Of a DNA stretch of 64,000 nt, positions 12,595 to 24,635 are shown in pieces. The stretch's first letter is position 1. Every line of letters starts with the position of its first letter. The DNA is from Ctenosaura bakeri (taxonomy: Eukaryota > Chordata > Lepidosauria > Squamata > Iguanidae): the NCBI GenBank assembly GCA_948474755.1, contig CAOLHI010002564.1, positions 205,101 to 269,100 on the forward strand, given 5' to 3'. The position numbers and the translations under genes were made by a program. A model generated the notes under the pieces. That model was not told the origin of the DNA. It saw nothing but the letters and a program-made list of their open reading frames with translations, and did no database searches.

Positions 12595-12722
12595 GGTTCC
12601 CAACTGTGGGTTCCTGGATGCTTTGGGACTATAATCCCATAATCCTTGGCCATGGCTGCTGGGAAGCATGATGGGAGTTGTAATTTAACAACATCAGAGA
12701 ATCACGAATTTGAGAAGCACAC
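12595..12722. repeat. Hairpin MITE remnant
   Basis: Arms 'GGACTATAATCCCATAATCC' and 'GCATGATGGGAGTTGTAATT' form an imperfect inverted repeat of the 'ctacaactcccat' family. Confidence 0.5.
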
Positions 12723-12739
12723 TGCACTAGAACCACTGA

Positions 12740-13690
12740 GATTTTGAGGTTCCCCATGATATTCTTGCAGGCAAGCCAGTGAACTCTGGGCTACATAGTG
12801 CTACAGTTAGTTGGATCTGTAATTGGTTGATAGACCAAAACCAGACAGTGTGCACTAATGGTTGCTCTTCTTCCTGGACAGAAGTAAAGAGAGGGTATCT
12901 CAGTGTTCTCTCCTGGGCCTGGTTTAACATTTCTATAAATAGCTTAGATGATGGAATAGAAGGCATGCATATCAAATTTGCAAATGACACCAAATTAGGG
13001 AATAAAAACAGTATTCAAAACAACTTTGAAAGATTAGAGAGCTGGGCCAAAACTAACAAAATGGATTTCAAGAGGGATTAATGTAACCTACTACATCTAG
13101 ACAAGAAAAAAAAAATGAAAGGCACAAATTTAGGATGGGTGACACCGGGCTTGAAAGTAGTATATGTAAAAAGAATCTACATGTCTCAGTAGATCACAAG
13201 CTAAACATGAGTCAAGAGTGTTCTGCAGAGGCAAATAAATAAATAAATAAATAAATAAAATAAAAAAACAAAAAAAAAAACCCCAGTGCAGTCTGGACTG
13301 CATCACCAGGAGTATAGTGTCCAGGCTGAGGGAAGCAGTAGCCCCACTCTAATTCTGTTTTGGGCAGATCTCATCTGGAATACCATGTCAGAGAAGACTG
13401 AGTGTTTACAGGATAACCATGTTTAAGTATCTGAAATGATGTCATGTAGAAGATGAAACCAGTTTGTTTTCTGCTGCCAGTGGATTCAAATGAGAAGGAA
13501 AGAGATTTCACATTGGAAAGAACTTTTTTTATTGTGAGATCTATCTGACAGTGGAATTGGCTGCATCTTGAGGTCTTTGAACAGAAGTTGGATAGACATC
13601 TTTCAGGATGCTTTACTTGTGTAATCCTGCCTAGCAGGGGTTGAACTAGATGGCCTTGCAGCCTCTACCGGATCTAAGATTTTACGCTTC
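12740..13690 (+). mobile_element. CR1/L3-type LINE 3' fragment (plus)
   Basis: The 100-codon frame at 12779-13081 matches the CR1 reverse transcriptase around its catalytic box, 'IKFANDTKLGNKN', where the usual F/YADD reads FAND, so the second metal-binding Asp is lost. It continues as 'FERLESWAKTNKMDFKRD', then a stop. Degraded RT sequence carries on to about 13420 with a (AAAT)n run at 13233-13258. The 3' tail 'GGGGTTGAACTAGATGGCCT' near 13635 is typical of CR1/L3 ends. Multiple stops and frameshifts make it non-functional. Confidence 0.75.
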
Positions 13691-14594
13691 AGTGATTCTC
13701 TGTGGAGTCCTCTTAACCTGAGCTCTGCCACCAAAAGTCAGCTTGAACAAAACTTAGACAGCATCCCTAAAAATAACAAATAGTCTAGAGACAACCACCC
13801 ACAGACTAGAGTCTCTCTTACAATGTAATCCAATTTTTGGAGTTTCAGCGTGTGCATGAATTCATCTCCTTTTATCTCAAATCTGGGATAGCAAAAGATC
13901 AAATTACGGTTGTTGTTTTTTTAATGTGGGCAATCGAGCAAATGCAGAACAAATGCAAATCCAGACCTTGGTCAAATGGGTAACATTTCATTCATGAACA
14001 TTTTGTTCTCTTGCAAATCATCATAATTACTCTCTGAAGTTCCTTTTATCATCCAGACTCCTGGACTTTTTATTCTATTTAACTTTTTGCATTTTTGCCC
14101 AAAGAGTAGCCCCATACAGTTCAAAAGCCTGTGAAGTCTAAACTACTGCAGTCCAATAAAAGTTGCTCCCAATTTTCTATATCACTAATTTTCTCCATGT
14201 CCATTTTAAAAACACATTTAGTGGCTTTTAAGTGCTTTCAGGGAACTGGAAAGCCATCTTATTCTTCTTGGTGAATAGTAGGCTAGAAGACAATAACAGT
14301 TTCACAAGGTTGAAGTCTAAGGATGAAGAACAAAATGGAGACATTAAGCTATTAATGGCTAGATAGTAAAGCCCTGGCAAAAACCTTTACTCAACAGAAC
14401 AGGGGTATGATCCATATCCAGGCAATTATGGGTTCCTCCCTCCCCATTTTACTTCAATGAGTGAGTTACTGTATAGTAGGCACAGTGAAGCATCGTGGGC
14501 CCTGCAGAAAGCCATCGTCAGCTGGATATGGTCTGTGAAATGCACAGCGTTTTATATGTATGTTTACGTGGAAGTAAGATCCTCAGAATCCAAG
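13691..14594. other. No gene recognised
   Basis: Unassigned DNA with no coding or repeat signature that I can name. Confidence 0.4.
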
Positions 14595-14900
14595 GCCCTT
14601 TCCACACCCCATTGGTGCATTCTTCTGTTGCAGTCCAAGCATTGCCATTCACATGATGCTGTTGGGTTAGAAACGCTCTCTTCTGCTCCCTTCCGCCTTA
14701 AGTGGCTGAGTAGCGGTATTGCCACTGGCATTCCTTCTTCATTACAGCATCTTTGGCCACTCCCTTTCCTCACCGTCACCTTGCCCTACCACTCCGGATT
14801 GGAAGTTGGTTCGTTTTGAAGCCCTACTAATGCAGCAGTGTTGTAGCAGCATGACATGTCAGCACACTATTGCAAATTTGCGCTATAATGTTTAAAGATG
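14595..14900. mobile_element. hAT-like MITE fragment
   Basis: Starts with 'AAGGCCCTTTCCACACCCC', the terminal repeat form shared with the MITEs at 33589, 34157 and 24203. The body holds 'CTTCTGCTCCCTTCCGCC', similar in kind to the body of the 34157 element. The right terminus is not found, so it is probably truncated. The 120-codon frame across it is chance. Confidence 0.4.
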
Positions 14901-15449
14901 TATTTTAAAAAATAGAAAGTTTTAACTCAAAGGAGAAATATAAAATGAACACAGAGAGGAGATAGAAAGTTAGCACGCCATGGGAGTTGCTGAGGGAGGG
15001 ATATGCTGGCCATGCCCACCCCTGCCAACTCCAGGGTCCCTCGTGACAGGAAGCATTATCAAGCGCTATTCTGCTACCACACTGAGCCAGCTGATGAGAT
15101 TGAAACACTAAAGGAGTCTCTTAACAGATTTTTTCTGGAAATGGTATAAGGTGGTTTGGCGACACTTGGGGACGGGATAGCAGCTGGATAGCAAGGGCGT
15201 CATGTGGTAGCAGGACTCCTGGATAGGAAACAGCTGGCTGCTGTTGAGGTATAGCGATGTTGTGCAGAAACGGCCCAAGTGAAAAAGTGTTCAGGGTTAT
15301 TGTTTTACTATATCAAATTGTTCTGCACCTAAGTTCTTCTATCTTAATAGCAGTTATAGTACTAGTTGTTGTCATTGTACTAGTAGTTAGGATTATCAGA
15401 TCAAGGCCCAGTTGCTCTTCTTTTTTCTTTTTCTTTTTTGTTCTGGGGG
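14901..15449. other. No gene recognised
   Basis: Unassigned DNA with a pyrimidine run near 15418-15440. Confidence 0.35.
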
Positions 15450-15573
15450 CGGCCTCTCCAACTGAGAATTCTAAAGACCCCTCCCTAAACTGCAAAACTC
15501 ATAATACTATAGGGTGGAACCACGCCAATTAAGTGGAATCATATCACTATAATAGTGTAATGTGATGGGGCCC
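15450..15573. mobile_element. Half of a hairpin MITE
   Basis: Contains 'CCCTCCCTAAACTGCAAAAC' and 'AAGTGGAATCATATCACTAT' and ends 'GATGGGGCCC'. This is the right arm of the palindromic MITE seen at 26522-26702; the left arm is missing or too diverged. Confidence 0.55.
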
Positions 15574-15925
15574 ATGAATTAAAAGCCTGAGTGAATTAAA
15601 AGATCTTTGTGTCATGCCAAAAAATCCACAAAAAGTCTAGTTGAACCTCTTCAGGAATACTATTGCAGAACCAGGATGGTGCTACAAAAAGGCCTGCTTT
15701 CTCAGAGCCATTCACTTCACCTCATATGGGTGGGTACATATGCAGAAAGATAATCTTTCAGACATCCTGAAACGTCCCAAGTTGGTTAGGTTTCAAAGGT
15801 TTAAAGCAGCCCATAAAACCTGCCTCAAAACGGGCAAACCATTGCTGTAATGTCCAGTAATCCTATTCTGTAACTAACTGCCGTTTCTCAACATTTTAAA
15901 GGGCAACCCCAATGTTTGTTATATC

Positions 15926-16110
15926 ATTGTTGTTGTTTCTGTTATGTGCCTTCAAGCTGTGACCTTAAGATGACTCTATCACAGGTTATTTTCTGGGACT
16001 GAGAGTATGTGACTTGGACAAAGTCACCCAGTAGGTTTCCATGACTAAGTCATACCTTGGTCTCCTGGGTTCAAATCACTGCTCCACAACAACTCTCATT
16101 GTATGCCATA
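15926..16110 (-). repeat. Sauria-type SINE (minus orientation)
   Basis: Begins with GTTGTTGTT and 'GTGCCTTCAAGCTGTGACC', then the conserved middle 'GACTGAGAGTATGTGACTTG', 'CACCCAGTAGGTTTCCATGA' and the B-box side 'CCTGGGTTCAAATC'. Same family and orientation as the copy at 349-531. Confidence 0.8.
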
Positions 16111-16750
16111 TTACAATAGTCTAACTAGGAGACTGTTATGTTATGGGTAGTTGTGATCGAGCTATCTGCAAGTTTTGCTTTGAAGCATTCCAAATAGCTG
16201 ATGGCTTTTCCAACTTAGTATTTGTTGTAACAGCACTGAGTATGCAAACAGTATTCCATTTCTTATTATCTGTTCCTATTCTGTGAAACTTTTAGGTATT
16301 AGCAATGTTTTATATATATGTTATATTCGTAAAACATCCTGTTATGAGCAGCTGCTCATAATCCTATTTTCCATTCATTTATTGAATCTTTCCTTCAACT
16401 TGATTAAGTGACAGACTAATATTATTTTTGGTGACAAAAGTATCCTTAAGTCAGCTATGAAGGAGGGAAAAGCCTGATGTATTTTAATTTCTTTGCACAT
16501 TGTTTTGTTCTCATGATTATGTGGAAAGTGAAGTGAACTTCCTTGATTACTTCAATCAATGTTGTGAACAAAGGAAAGGAACAAATATTGTGAAATAGAG
16601 AGAGAGACGATAGAAGAGTCAAAGATCATACTTGCACTGCAGAGCCAATTGTATAAATCTAATAATATTCAAGGCAACATTGTCATTTTATTATCTGGAA
16701 GACTGACTACACCTGTTTGACTCTTCTTGGGCACTGAGAGCATTGATCTA
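16111..16750. other. No gene recognised
   Basis: Unassigned AT-rich DNA. Confidence 0.35.
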
Positions 16751-17310
16751 AGACTTGAATCTATTGACTCAAACTTGAGTCAAACTCAAGTCGCTTCAGG
16801 GAGTCAACTTGGACTTGACTCAGCAATAGTTATGCTGCCTCTCACAGCCATGAGAGAGTGGGGTGTAGCTTCCTTTTGGAGGTGCTTTCTGCCCTTCCAT
16901 GTTTTAGGAGTTGGATCAAATCCTGCTTACTTGTGAGGAAGCCACAAGGCTAGGTATGTTGTACTCCCTTAAAATTTAAACCCTTAAAGACAGGCTTAAA
17001 GACTGGCTGAAGCATCTTTGAGCCAAGATGGGAAAAGGAGTGACAGGATGGGGGTTTTGGCAGCCGGGAGTGAGAGAGGAGGATTGAAGATAGACATCGA
17101 TGGGAAGGGGTTTAAAGTCTGGCTGAAGCATCTCTGAAGCAAGGTAAAGACAGTGATAGGATGGGGCTTTGATTTTCTTGTTATTCAAATTTAACTCCAC
17201 CCCATGTCTCTTTTTCTGTTAAAGTTAGCTCCCAGACTTGAGACTTGACTTGAATTATCTTGCAAGGACTTGAGATTTGACTTGAGACTTGGAGGTAAAG
17301 ACTTAAATAC
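16751..17310. repeat. GACTTGA-rich dispersed repeat, copy 1
   Basis: Both ends consist of runs of GACTTGA / ACTTGAGACT words and their complements. The left end has 'GACTCAAACTTGAGTCAAAC' then 'CAACTTGGACTTGACTCAGC'; the right end has 'CCAGACTTGAGACTTGACTT' then 'GACTTGAGATTTGACTTGAG'. The same arrangement, in the same orientation, occurs at 36182-36865, so this is a mobile or dispersed element and not a local slippage product. The middle has no long frame. I cannot name the family; word-rich ends of this kind occur in some DNA transposons of fish and reptiles, which is only a guess here. Confidence 0.6.
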
Positions 17311-18136
17311 ATGACTATGTGAGTGAGCCTGTTCTCTGGCTCATCATTGAAGTCCATTAGATAGGTGGGTACTTGTGACAGAGCCTTTTCAGCAGTGTCC
17401 TTACATCTTTCATATTTGTTCTCTAGAGAAGTATGCATGGCTTTAGGCAGAAGTGGAAATTGCTCCCTTTTCACTCTGCATCTAATTGATTTGTTTTGTA
17501 TTCCAATTTAGCTGCTGGTTACTTTGGTAGATTTTTGATTGCATTTGAACTACTTGTCTTTGTTTTTTATTGCCTTTAAAGGCAGAATGTAAATTTATTA
17601 AAGGAATAAATAAATACACGTGAGAACATTGCCTCTTCCTAGCTGCAGCAATTATCTTTTGCAGGGAGGAACATTCCTGCTGGCCTCAGTTCAGCCAGAG
17701 AGTTCTGTAGAGTATCAGTATCTAGGCACAGCTTTGTTCTCAGTACTTAAGCAGTCCTTAAGTATATGGCTGTATATATTTTATTTGTTTGTTGTTTTTA
17801 ATGGGTTCTTTAAAAGGTGACATTAAAGTTACACAAATTTCTCTCATTAACAGAATCAGCAAAATACAGAAGGGGTTATTCTGTTCCATTTAGGACTTGC
17901 ATTCATTCAAAAACAATTCTAGAGAATTGGTGCCCCCTCTGAGACAGATTTGTGTGGGACACTTGGGTTTCAGGAGCAGGAGAGTGTTACTGTGTGAGTG
18001 GAGGTCCAGCTGCATGATATGGCAGATTTTGCCAACATGGAATATATACCAGTAACAGACATCTAATAGAGGCAGTGATATCCTGCTGCTTGCTGATTAG
18101 TCTGTTACTAAGAGCAAAACTCTTAAGGAACATTCT
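17311..18136. other. No gene recognised
   Basis: Unassigned DNA with an AAATAAATA-rich spot near 17600, perhaps the tail of an old LINE. Confidence 0.35.
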
Positions 18137-18137
18137 A

Positions 18138-18200
<63 letters not shown>
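18137..18200. repeat. Compound (TCTG)n(TCTA)n microsatellite
   Basis: About six TCTG units pass directly into about ten TCTA units. Such compound tetranucleotides are typically length-variable. The long Leu/Ser/Ile frame over it is a by-product. Confidence 0.95.
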
Positions 18201-18202
<2 letters not shown>

Positions 18203-20577
18203 GCCTAGTTTTTGCTTTTTATCCTGGCAAATGGTAGCTATTTTCACTGTTTTTATATGGAGGAATTTTCAGTGTACTCTGAATTGGTGCAGGACAGTTT
18301 ATATCCTCAGTAAGAAATAAGCCACAGAATGACACAGAGAGACATGCTCTGAACAACTTTGAAGTAATGTTTACAATATTTAGAATACACAGAAACCAGA
18401 TAAAATGATTGATAAAAGTAAGTGGTTCAGGTAAGATTTTTGTATCATTGCATGAAATATTATTACAAAATTATATTACTTTCTTACAATAATTCTGACT
18501 TGTTTTGCATGTTTCTTCTCGTTAAATGTAATTGTTTCTTTTATTTGTTATAGGACTCTGTATAAGAAAAAAAACTTTTGGCACATAGCATAACTGTCAA
18601 AATTAAACGAATGTATCAGATTAACAAACACAACAATGAAAACTGAAATTTAAGGCAGAGTGGAATCTTTTTACTGAATATTATTGAAAAAGATCTAATA
18701 TTAATATTAATTGTGTTTCTATAATATATGACTTTCATAAACATTATAATGAATATATTCTTTCTTCTATCATCTCTCAGTTTCTGAAATGCTTGGTGCT
18801 CCAATGGAATATTGAATCATTAGGTATAAAAAAGTAACGTTTTTATATAGATGATTTTCAGCTTGAAGTTGAAACATGAAGTTGAAACATGAAACATGTA
18901 ATTTCTGTTGTATTTTATACCTGTTTATGATAGATATAAATATGAATTTATTTATTAGCATAATCAGGTTATTTATAAAGTTATAATCAATAAAGAGTAT
19001 TTTGTAAAAGATCAGTATTCTATTAGTATGGATTCTGTTGCTACTGTCAGATAATTATTGCTGTTTTGTTCACCAAGGAAAAGTTGTTATTTGCTTGCCT
19101 ACAAGGTGTGTTGAGTCCCACTGAGAGTGAGAAGTTGGTACAGGAGAGCTCTCCCATAAAAGAGCATTCTCCATGTGAGTGGGAACCCTGGTGAGTTTCT
19201 CAGTTGTGTGGAGAACACTCACATGTAGTGGACATTCTCTTGTTCAGAGTAGTCACTCTCCACCAAGGAAAGCAATAGAATTAGAGACATTGTGGGTGGT
19301 CCTTTCTATGTTGGTTCAAACATACTTCATAAATGAGCAGATAGGGCTTCAGTCTGTTGCATCAACACATCAGAAATCTCTGTGTGACCTTCTAGAATGT
19401 GAAGCAAGTTCCTTCAGTTACACCTTGGCTTGGTCCTTACATTGCTGTAGGGCCACTTATTTTTTTTCCTGTTTTATTTGTCCTGTTTTACAGAGATAGG
19501 ACTGAGGCTGAGAAGATGAATTTTCTGGGTTCTCATCCCATTGAGACAATAGTGCAGTTGGTGTTTGAACCCAGATCAGTTGATTCAGTCCAGTTATTGG
19601 ACAAAATATTTTGGTGATAGTCTTCAGGCTGCGTAGTTTTTCTTCAGCATATAAAGCTTTTATTGATTCGTCTTTCCCCAGAGGCCTTTTCCAAAAGCTT
19701 AGGCTTAGTTCACCCAAAGTGATTTATTAAGAACCAGCATGATTTGGTCAGAAAGATTTATTGAGAGATAATCTGATAGCAAATGACATCTATTGCAAGT
19801 AGTACAAGAATGGGTTTGTCGCGCGGCTGTGTTTGGCCCTGGGCCTTTAAGCATTTTATAAACTCTCAAGATAGTTATCTCTTGCTCTCTCATTTATTAT
19901 AAATGTGTGTATTTGTTCCACACTTTGATTTCTGGTCTAGAATTTAGAACACACAAACCAATGGGGGTTTGGGTTTTTCTTTATTTGTAAAAATATTTTC
20001 AGGCCATTCAAACAGAGACAAGTTCCTTCTAGACAATTTTGATAAAATATTACAAATTACAAATACAAATTAAAAATAATTACAAATACTTAAAAACTAA
20101 CAATGATGTGTAAAAATGATTCCATACCACATTCATGCTATGTTACGTCTTCTTGGAAATTACCTTGTTTCAGCAGAAGTAAGTAGGGGTGAAGTAGAAA
20201 TCAGCCTAAGAGTATTCTGCTTGTACTGGGTGTATAAATGGTTTCTCAGATTCCAGATTATTTTTAGTTTTGAAGAAAATCCTTACCTCAGTATTAATAA
20301 AATGGTCATGTGATGTGGAGAAAGATCGGCCTGCAAGAGCTAGTAAAAATATATTTCTTCTCTCTTATGAACTGCTTACAGTTAAGGAAGCTTGATACAT
20401 AGTGTGACACCCACATCAATGACACCCACATCCTAAAAAGAGCAGTTCCTTTCTGGTTTGCCTTATAACCAATCTGGGTGGTTGTTACTATTGCTTAATG
20501 AAATGGAACTGAGATGAGATGTCATAGATTATCAGGAGTTCTGTTTTTCTTCCTCTTGTTTTCTAAGGTCAGTCCCA
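18201..20577. other. No gene recognised
   Basis: AT-rich unassigned DNA. Small tandem features: 'GTTGAAACATGAA' repeated at 18866-18898 and a 'GACACCCACATC' doublet at 20405-20430. Confidence 0.4.
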
Positions 20578-20735
20578 GTCAGATGCAAATCTCCAGGGGT
20601 ATGGAAACTATTGCTTTCCAGGTGCTACTAGACTCCAGCTGCCCTTATTCTTACCAAAGCCAGTGGCCAGGAATGATGGGAATCATAGTGCATCACCATA
20701 TGGAGAGGCTGAGGTGTGCCTTTCCCAGATAAAAT
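20578..20735. repeat. Hairpin MITE remnant
   Basis: Left arm 'CAAATCTCCAGGGGTATGGA' then 'CTACTAGACTCCAGCTGCCC'; right arm 'GGAATGATGGGAATCATAGT'. A diverged copy of the 'ctacaactcccat' hairpin family. Confidence 0.5.
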
Positions 20736-20751
20736 GCAGTATAAGTATTGA

Positions 20752-20961
20752 TGAGAGCCAGCATGGTACAGTGATTTGAATGTTGGACTTCAGCTCTGGA
20801 AACCAGAGTTCAGTTCCCTGCTTGGTCATGGAAACTGTTTGGGTGACTTTGAGTGCATCACACACTCTTGGTCCCCAGAAAATCCGCACGATAGGTTCAC
20901 CTTGGGTTGCCATAAGTCAGAAATGACTTGAAGGCACATAACAACAGCAGCAGCAGCAGCA
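20752..20961 (+). repeat. Sauria-type SINE (plus orientation)
   Basis: The clearest full copy in the window. The tRNA-like head is 'GAGCCAGCATGGTACAGTGA' with B-box-like 'AGAGTTCAGTTCCCTG'. The middle is 'CACACTCTTGGTCCCCAGAA' and the Bov-B-like tail is 'GCCATAAGTCAGAAATGACT', then 'TGAAGGCACATAACAACAG' and an (AGC)n run. All other copies listed here are in the opposite orientation. Confidence 0.85.
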
Positions 20962-23900
20962 TAAATATTGACATACAGAAAATCAAACAGGACCTTTATG
21001 GCTGAAATGCTGGGGACCTACACTGTGTAAAAATGGTTACATAAGCTATTGCTATCTTGCCAAAGTTGCACAAGGCCTACTACAGCCAGTTTTTCTGCAA
21101 GCGCATGCACACACACATATACTTTTGACTTGGTTGATGTGGGTGAAATTGACTGTTGCAATCCAGCTTAACTAGTTGGTGTGTATTTGTGGTGTTAAAA
21201 GTGTACAGGTTCTTGGCCTATCTGCAGAGGTTTTTTTAATGTTTGTGTGATGGCCAAATCCATGCTGCCATGACTTTACCAGGTCAGGTAAGCAGCCCAC
21301 AGTCTCACAACCTTGTATGAGGATAATTATATTATCTACCTAAGATCAGCCTAAGACATTTTTCTGCCTGAAGTGGAAGAACAGATGCACAGAGGCACCC
21401 AGCTGGGTATGAAACCAAGTCTGGCCAAGTTCTTAGGTATCAGTGGCTGAGAATCCTACAAATACATCCTTGAGACTAATAGACAGAATGGTAAATTAAG
21501 TAACTGACAATTTACCATTTTTGACACCCCAAAATAGCTCTTCTAGGCCCAATGGCAAGCTGGCTCTAAATAACTTGTAAGTAAGTTGTTGTGATGACCA
21601 TACAAAGGTAATATAAGCTGAAATGCTCTGAATATTTGAAAGCAGTATATAAATCATGATGGTTGTAGGGGACTTATATTCTGCCCTTCTGTTGGCATGC
21701 AGAGGAAAGCTAGCACAGTAAGTGTTGCAAAAAAACAAATCAATACACAATTATTAAAGATAAAACTCTGATACTGTTGAAAAATGGTCTCTGTACATAA
21801 ATTTTTGGTCCTTACCACCTTGTTTGGAAAGTGGTTATGTGCTGTCCTGTATGATTTATGCAGTGTTGGTATGTTCCTATTGCATTCTGAAGGAGACAGG
21901 AATTACAAATAATATATTACAGCACTGAAAAGGAGAACAGTCTGTTCATATGAGAAGTCAAGATGTAGAACTAAAAAGATAGCTTGTGGGGAAACTTCTT
22001 GGTATGCAAATACGCAGTTACCATTATTCACAGGAAATATATTGGCCCACTTATTTTGTTATTATTGGCTAATATGGATCTGTATGTTTGGAATAAAAAC
22101 TGTATTCACTCTGAGGTCTTTTCAGGTTCTAGTTCTGGAGAAGAATGTTCATATACCTGTTTGGAACAGTGCAATAGATAACAATAATAAGTGGGCTTTT
22201 AATGTGGCTGTGAATTCGTTCTATAGGGATCTTGATGGATGGAGGCCGAGGGTCATGACAGTGTGATGGTACCCAATCTGAAGGTCTTTTTGTCTCAGCC
22301 AGTATATTTGTAGAAACACAAATGGCCTGTCCTGTAATGGAGGAGCGAGCAAATTCAGGTAGCACCATGGAAGATAATGAATACAAGAATTAATATCTGG
22401 ATGATGCAGGAAAGTGTTAAAACTCCAGCATTAGCTGTGTGTGTGTATGTGGGGGAATCATTTGGGGTCCACTTCAGGGAGTAAAATGTTTTGACCTAGT
22501 ATTGTGGGGGTGACTGGATACTATTTAGAGTCCCTAATGTTTTATTGATCCCATTGTAATACTCTAGTGACAGGGCTATCGTTTATGACCCTGTGAAAGC
22601 CAGAAGGAAGCAGATTCATCTGGTGTGTACACGTGCAACTGAAAAAGCCAAGCCATGGTAATCCAGCTGCTGTGGTGACTTCTTTTATAACAGTTACTTT
22701 TAACAGAAACAAAGGGAATATCCAGTAGATTAAAAACACTGTAAGAACTTTCTTTTCACTAGCTGTTTCTCAGAGTCCATTAGCAACAACATTACCACAG
22801 CAGTCTTTAAGCTTTTAGGACTGTGGGCACATTTAGAAATCTGAGGAACAATAGTGGACACCAACAGAACACAGCTGCTATGGCAGAATTACCTAGTCAC
22901 AAAATAGCTGCAGGATTGTGTCACTAAAAAAACCCAAATACCCTGCTTAAAAAAATCTTTTTTTAATCTTTTGTTGTTGTTTTTTAAAGAGGGTGAGTTT
23001 GAGCCCCCAATGAGAAATCACCTATTCATCCCCACAAAGCCCAACAAAATGACTCTTTCATAGAATGCCACCTGACAAGGTTCAGAGAAAAGTCGCTGAA
23101 TACAAGGAAGAGGTTGGGTGTGAGCTCTAATTGCAGCATACAAAACATAACAAAATGGCAATTCCAGAGTTTTAGCTGAGCAGTTGGGCATTTTGGTAGG
23201 TAAAGCACCAGCCTGCGGCTGCCCCATGTTCCTGAGAATGACTGTTGACTCAGAGGCCATTTGGGGAAAGGAAAAGAGGAAGGCAGGGCCATTCAGTGAC
23301 TTTGGAGACCCCAGGTTTAGTGCAATGCTGTGAACTGGGGGCTCACCAGGTGAATATTTTCCAACCCCAGTGCTGGTGAAAAAGGGGAAAAAATATGTTT
23401 GGAAGCTGGAGAGAGATTCGTATTGCAAATGAATTTTTAAATACAACTATTCTCATGTTTTAGTAACGGTTACTAAATCAAGTATTGACTATGCAACTTT
23501 TTCGTTTGCTTCTGTTTTGATATATATTATTTTTATGGCTTTTGACATTGCTTAACTGCCAAAGGATGTGGTTAAGCAATTGTCTTGAAGATCTCTAAAT
23601 CCCACAATCCCCTTTGTGCTGTCAGTTTATATCCATGGTATTACACTTGAGCCTTCCGTGAAGTTTTCGCTGCTTAAACCTCCTAGTGGGGTAGAGGGCA
23701 CACAATGTGGCTTGTACAGCCTTAGCAAACTTGAGGCATGCCGGAAGAATGTGATTAAACTGTCATTCATGCTGACATCCCCAGTTTGCTTTCCTATTTG
23801 ACACCAAAGTCTGAGCAGAAGGTACTACCTATCTGCTGCTATGATAGGGTTGTGAAATCTACCCAAACTCTCAGAAAACAAGCCCGGGTGTCAGCTGTAT

Positions 23901-24202
23901 GCAGTGCTGTGGCCAGCAGGGAAAGAGCTGAGGCTTCAGATATTAGTTCCAAACTACATGTTTACATTTTAGTTCTGTGATTAAAATTCTTAATGTAAGT
24001 TTTCTTCCTAAGAATTCAACCAAAGTGTGTGTACAAGTGAGATTGGGGGTCACAGAGGTGGGGGGGCATCTTTTCTCCTATTGCAAGTGCCCAAATTAGT
24101 TAGTCCTATGAGTGGGCTTTACCATGTTGAACTGCTTGTGGTGGTTTGTACGACCAAAAATTTCTTTCTTAAAGGAAAAAAAAAATCTATGGAGAAAACT
24201 TA
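20962..24202. other. No gene recognised
   Basis: Unassigned DNA. The 142-codon minus frame at 23446-23018 has no recognisable domain or splice context and is treated as chance. Confidence 0.4.
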
Positions 24203-24635
24203 GGCCCTTTTCGCATGCTTTTTTTTTGTGTGCAAGCGCCCCTTGAGTGTCACGTGAGTGGGAGCGTCGCTCTGTATGACGTACTCCCCCTCGCATGATG
24301 CTCACGAGGCTAAAGCGGGGGGGTGCGCACATGTTTTGATTTTTGGCTTTAAGCCGAAAATGCCCCGCGCTTGCGCAATGCTTGTGGCGCCCTCACGCAC
24401 TTACCTCTGTGCAGTGTGTCGGCAAGGCAGCCCGGTCGTGCTTCCTCCCCCCCACGCAGCCTACAACTCCCAGACTGCACTGCGGGGAAAAGGGGCGGGG
24501 TGCTTGTGTGACAGTCACGCTAGAAGGAAGGCGGTGTGGGAGGCAAAAAGGGCTGTCGTGAGCAACTTGCGCGAGAGGCTGCTTGCGTGAGTGCCGCTCC
24601 CCGCTGCCGCAACGAGGTAAGGTGCGAAAAGGGCC
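24203..24635. mobile_element. GC-rich hAT-like MITE, copy A
   Basis: Terminal inverted repeats 'GGCCCTTTTCGCATGC' and '...GGTGCGAAAAGGGCC' bound a 433-bp GC- and CpG-rich body with no transposase frame. Inner landmarks are 'TTGGCTTTAAGCCGAAAATG' (a small hairpin) and 'CAGACTGCACTGCGGGG'. A second copy lies in the opposite orientation at 39644-40010. The termini resemble hAT-type MITEs; I could not confirm an 8-bp target duplication. Confidence 0.65.

Noticed and set aside
14457..14819. 120-codon plus-strand frame
   Set aside because: Covers a hAT-like MITE fragment; an antisense frame of 71 codons overlaps it; no domain.
18075..18320. 81-codon frame with Cys-Leu-Ser and Ile-Tyr-Leu-Ser repeats
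   Set aside because: Translation of the TCTG/TCTA microsatellite.
23018..23446. 142-codon minus-strand frame
   Set aside because: No domain, no splice context and no codon pattern distinct from its surroundings; about what chance allows in 64 kb.
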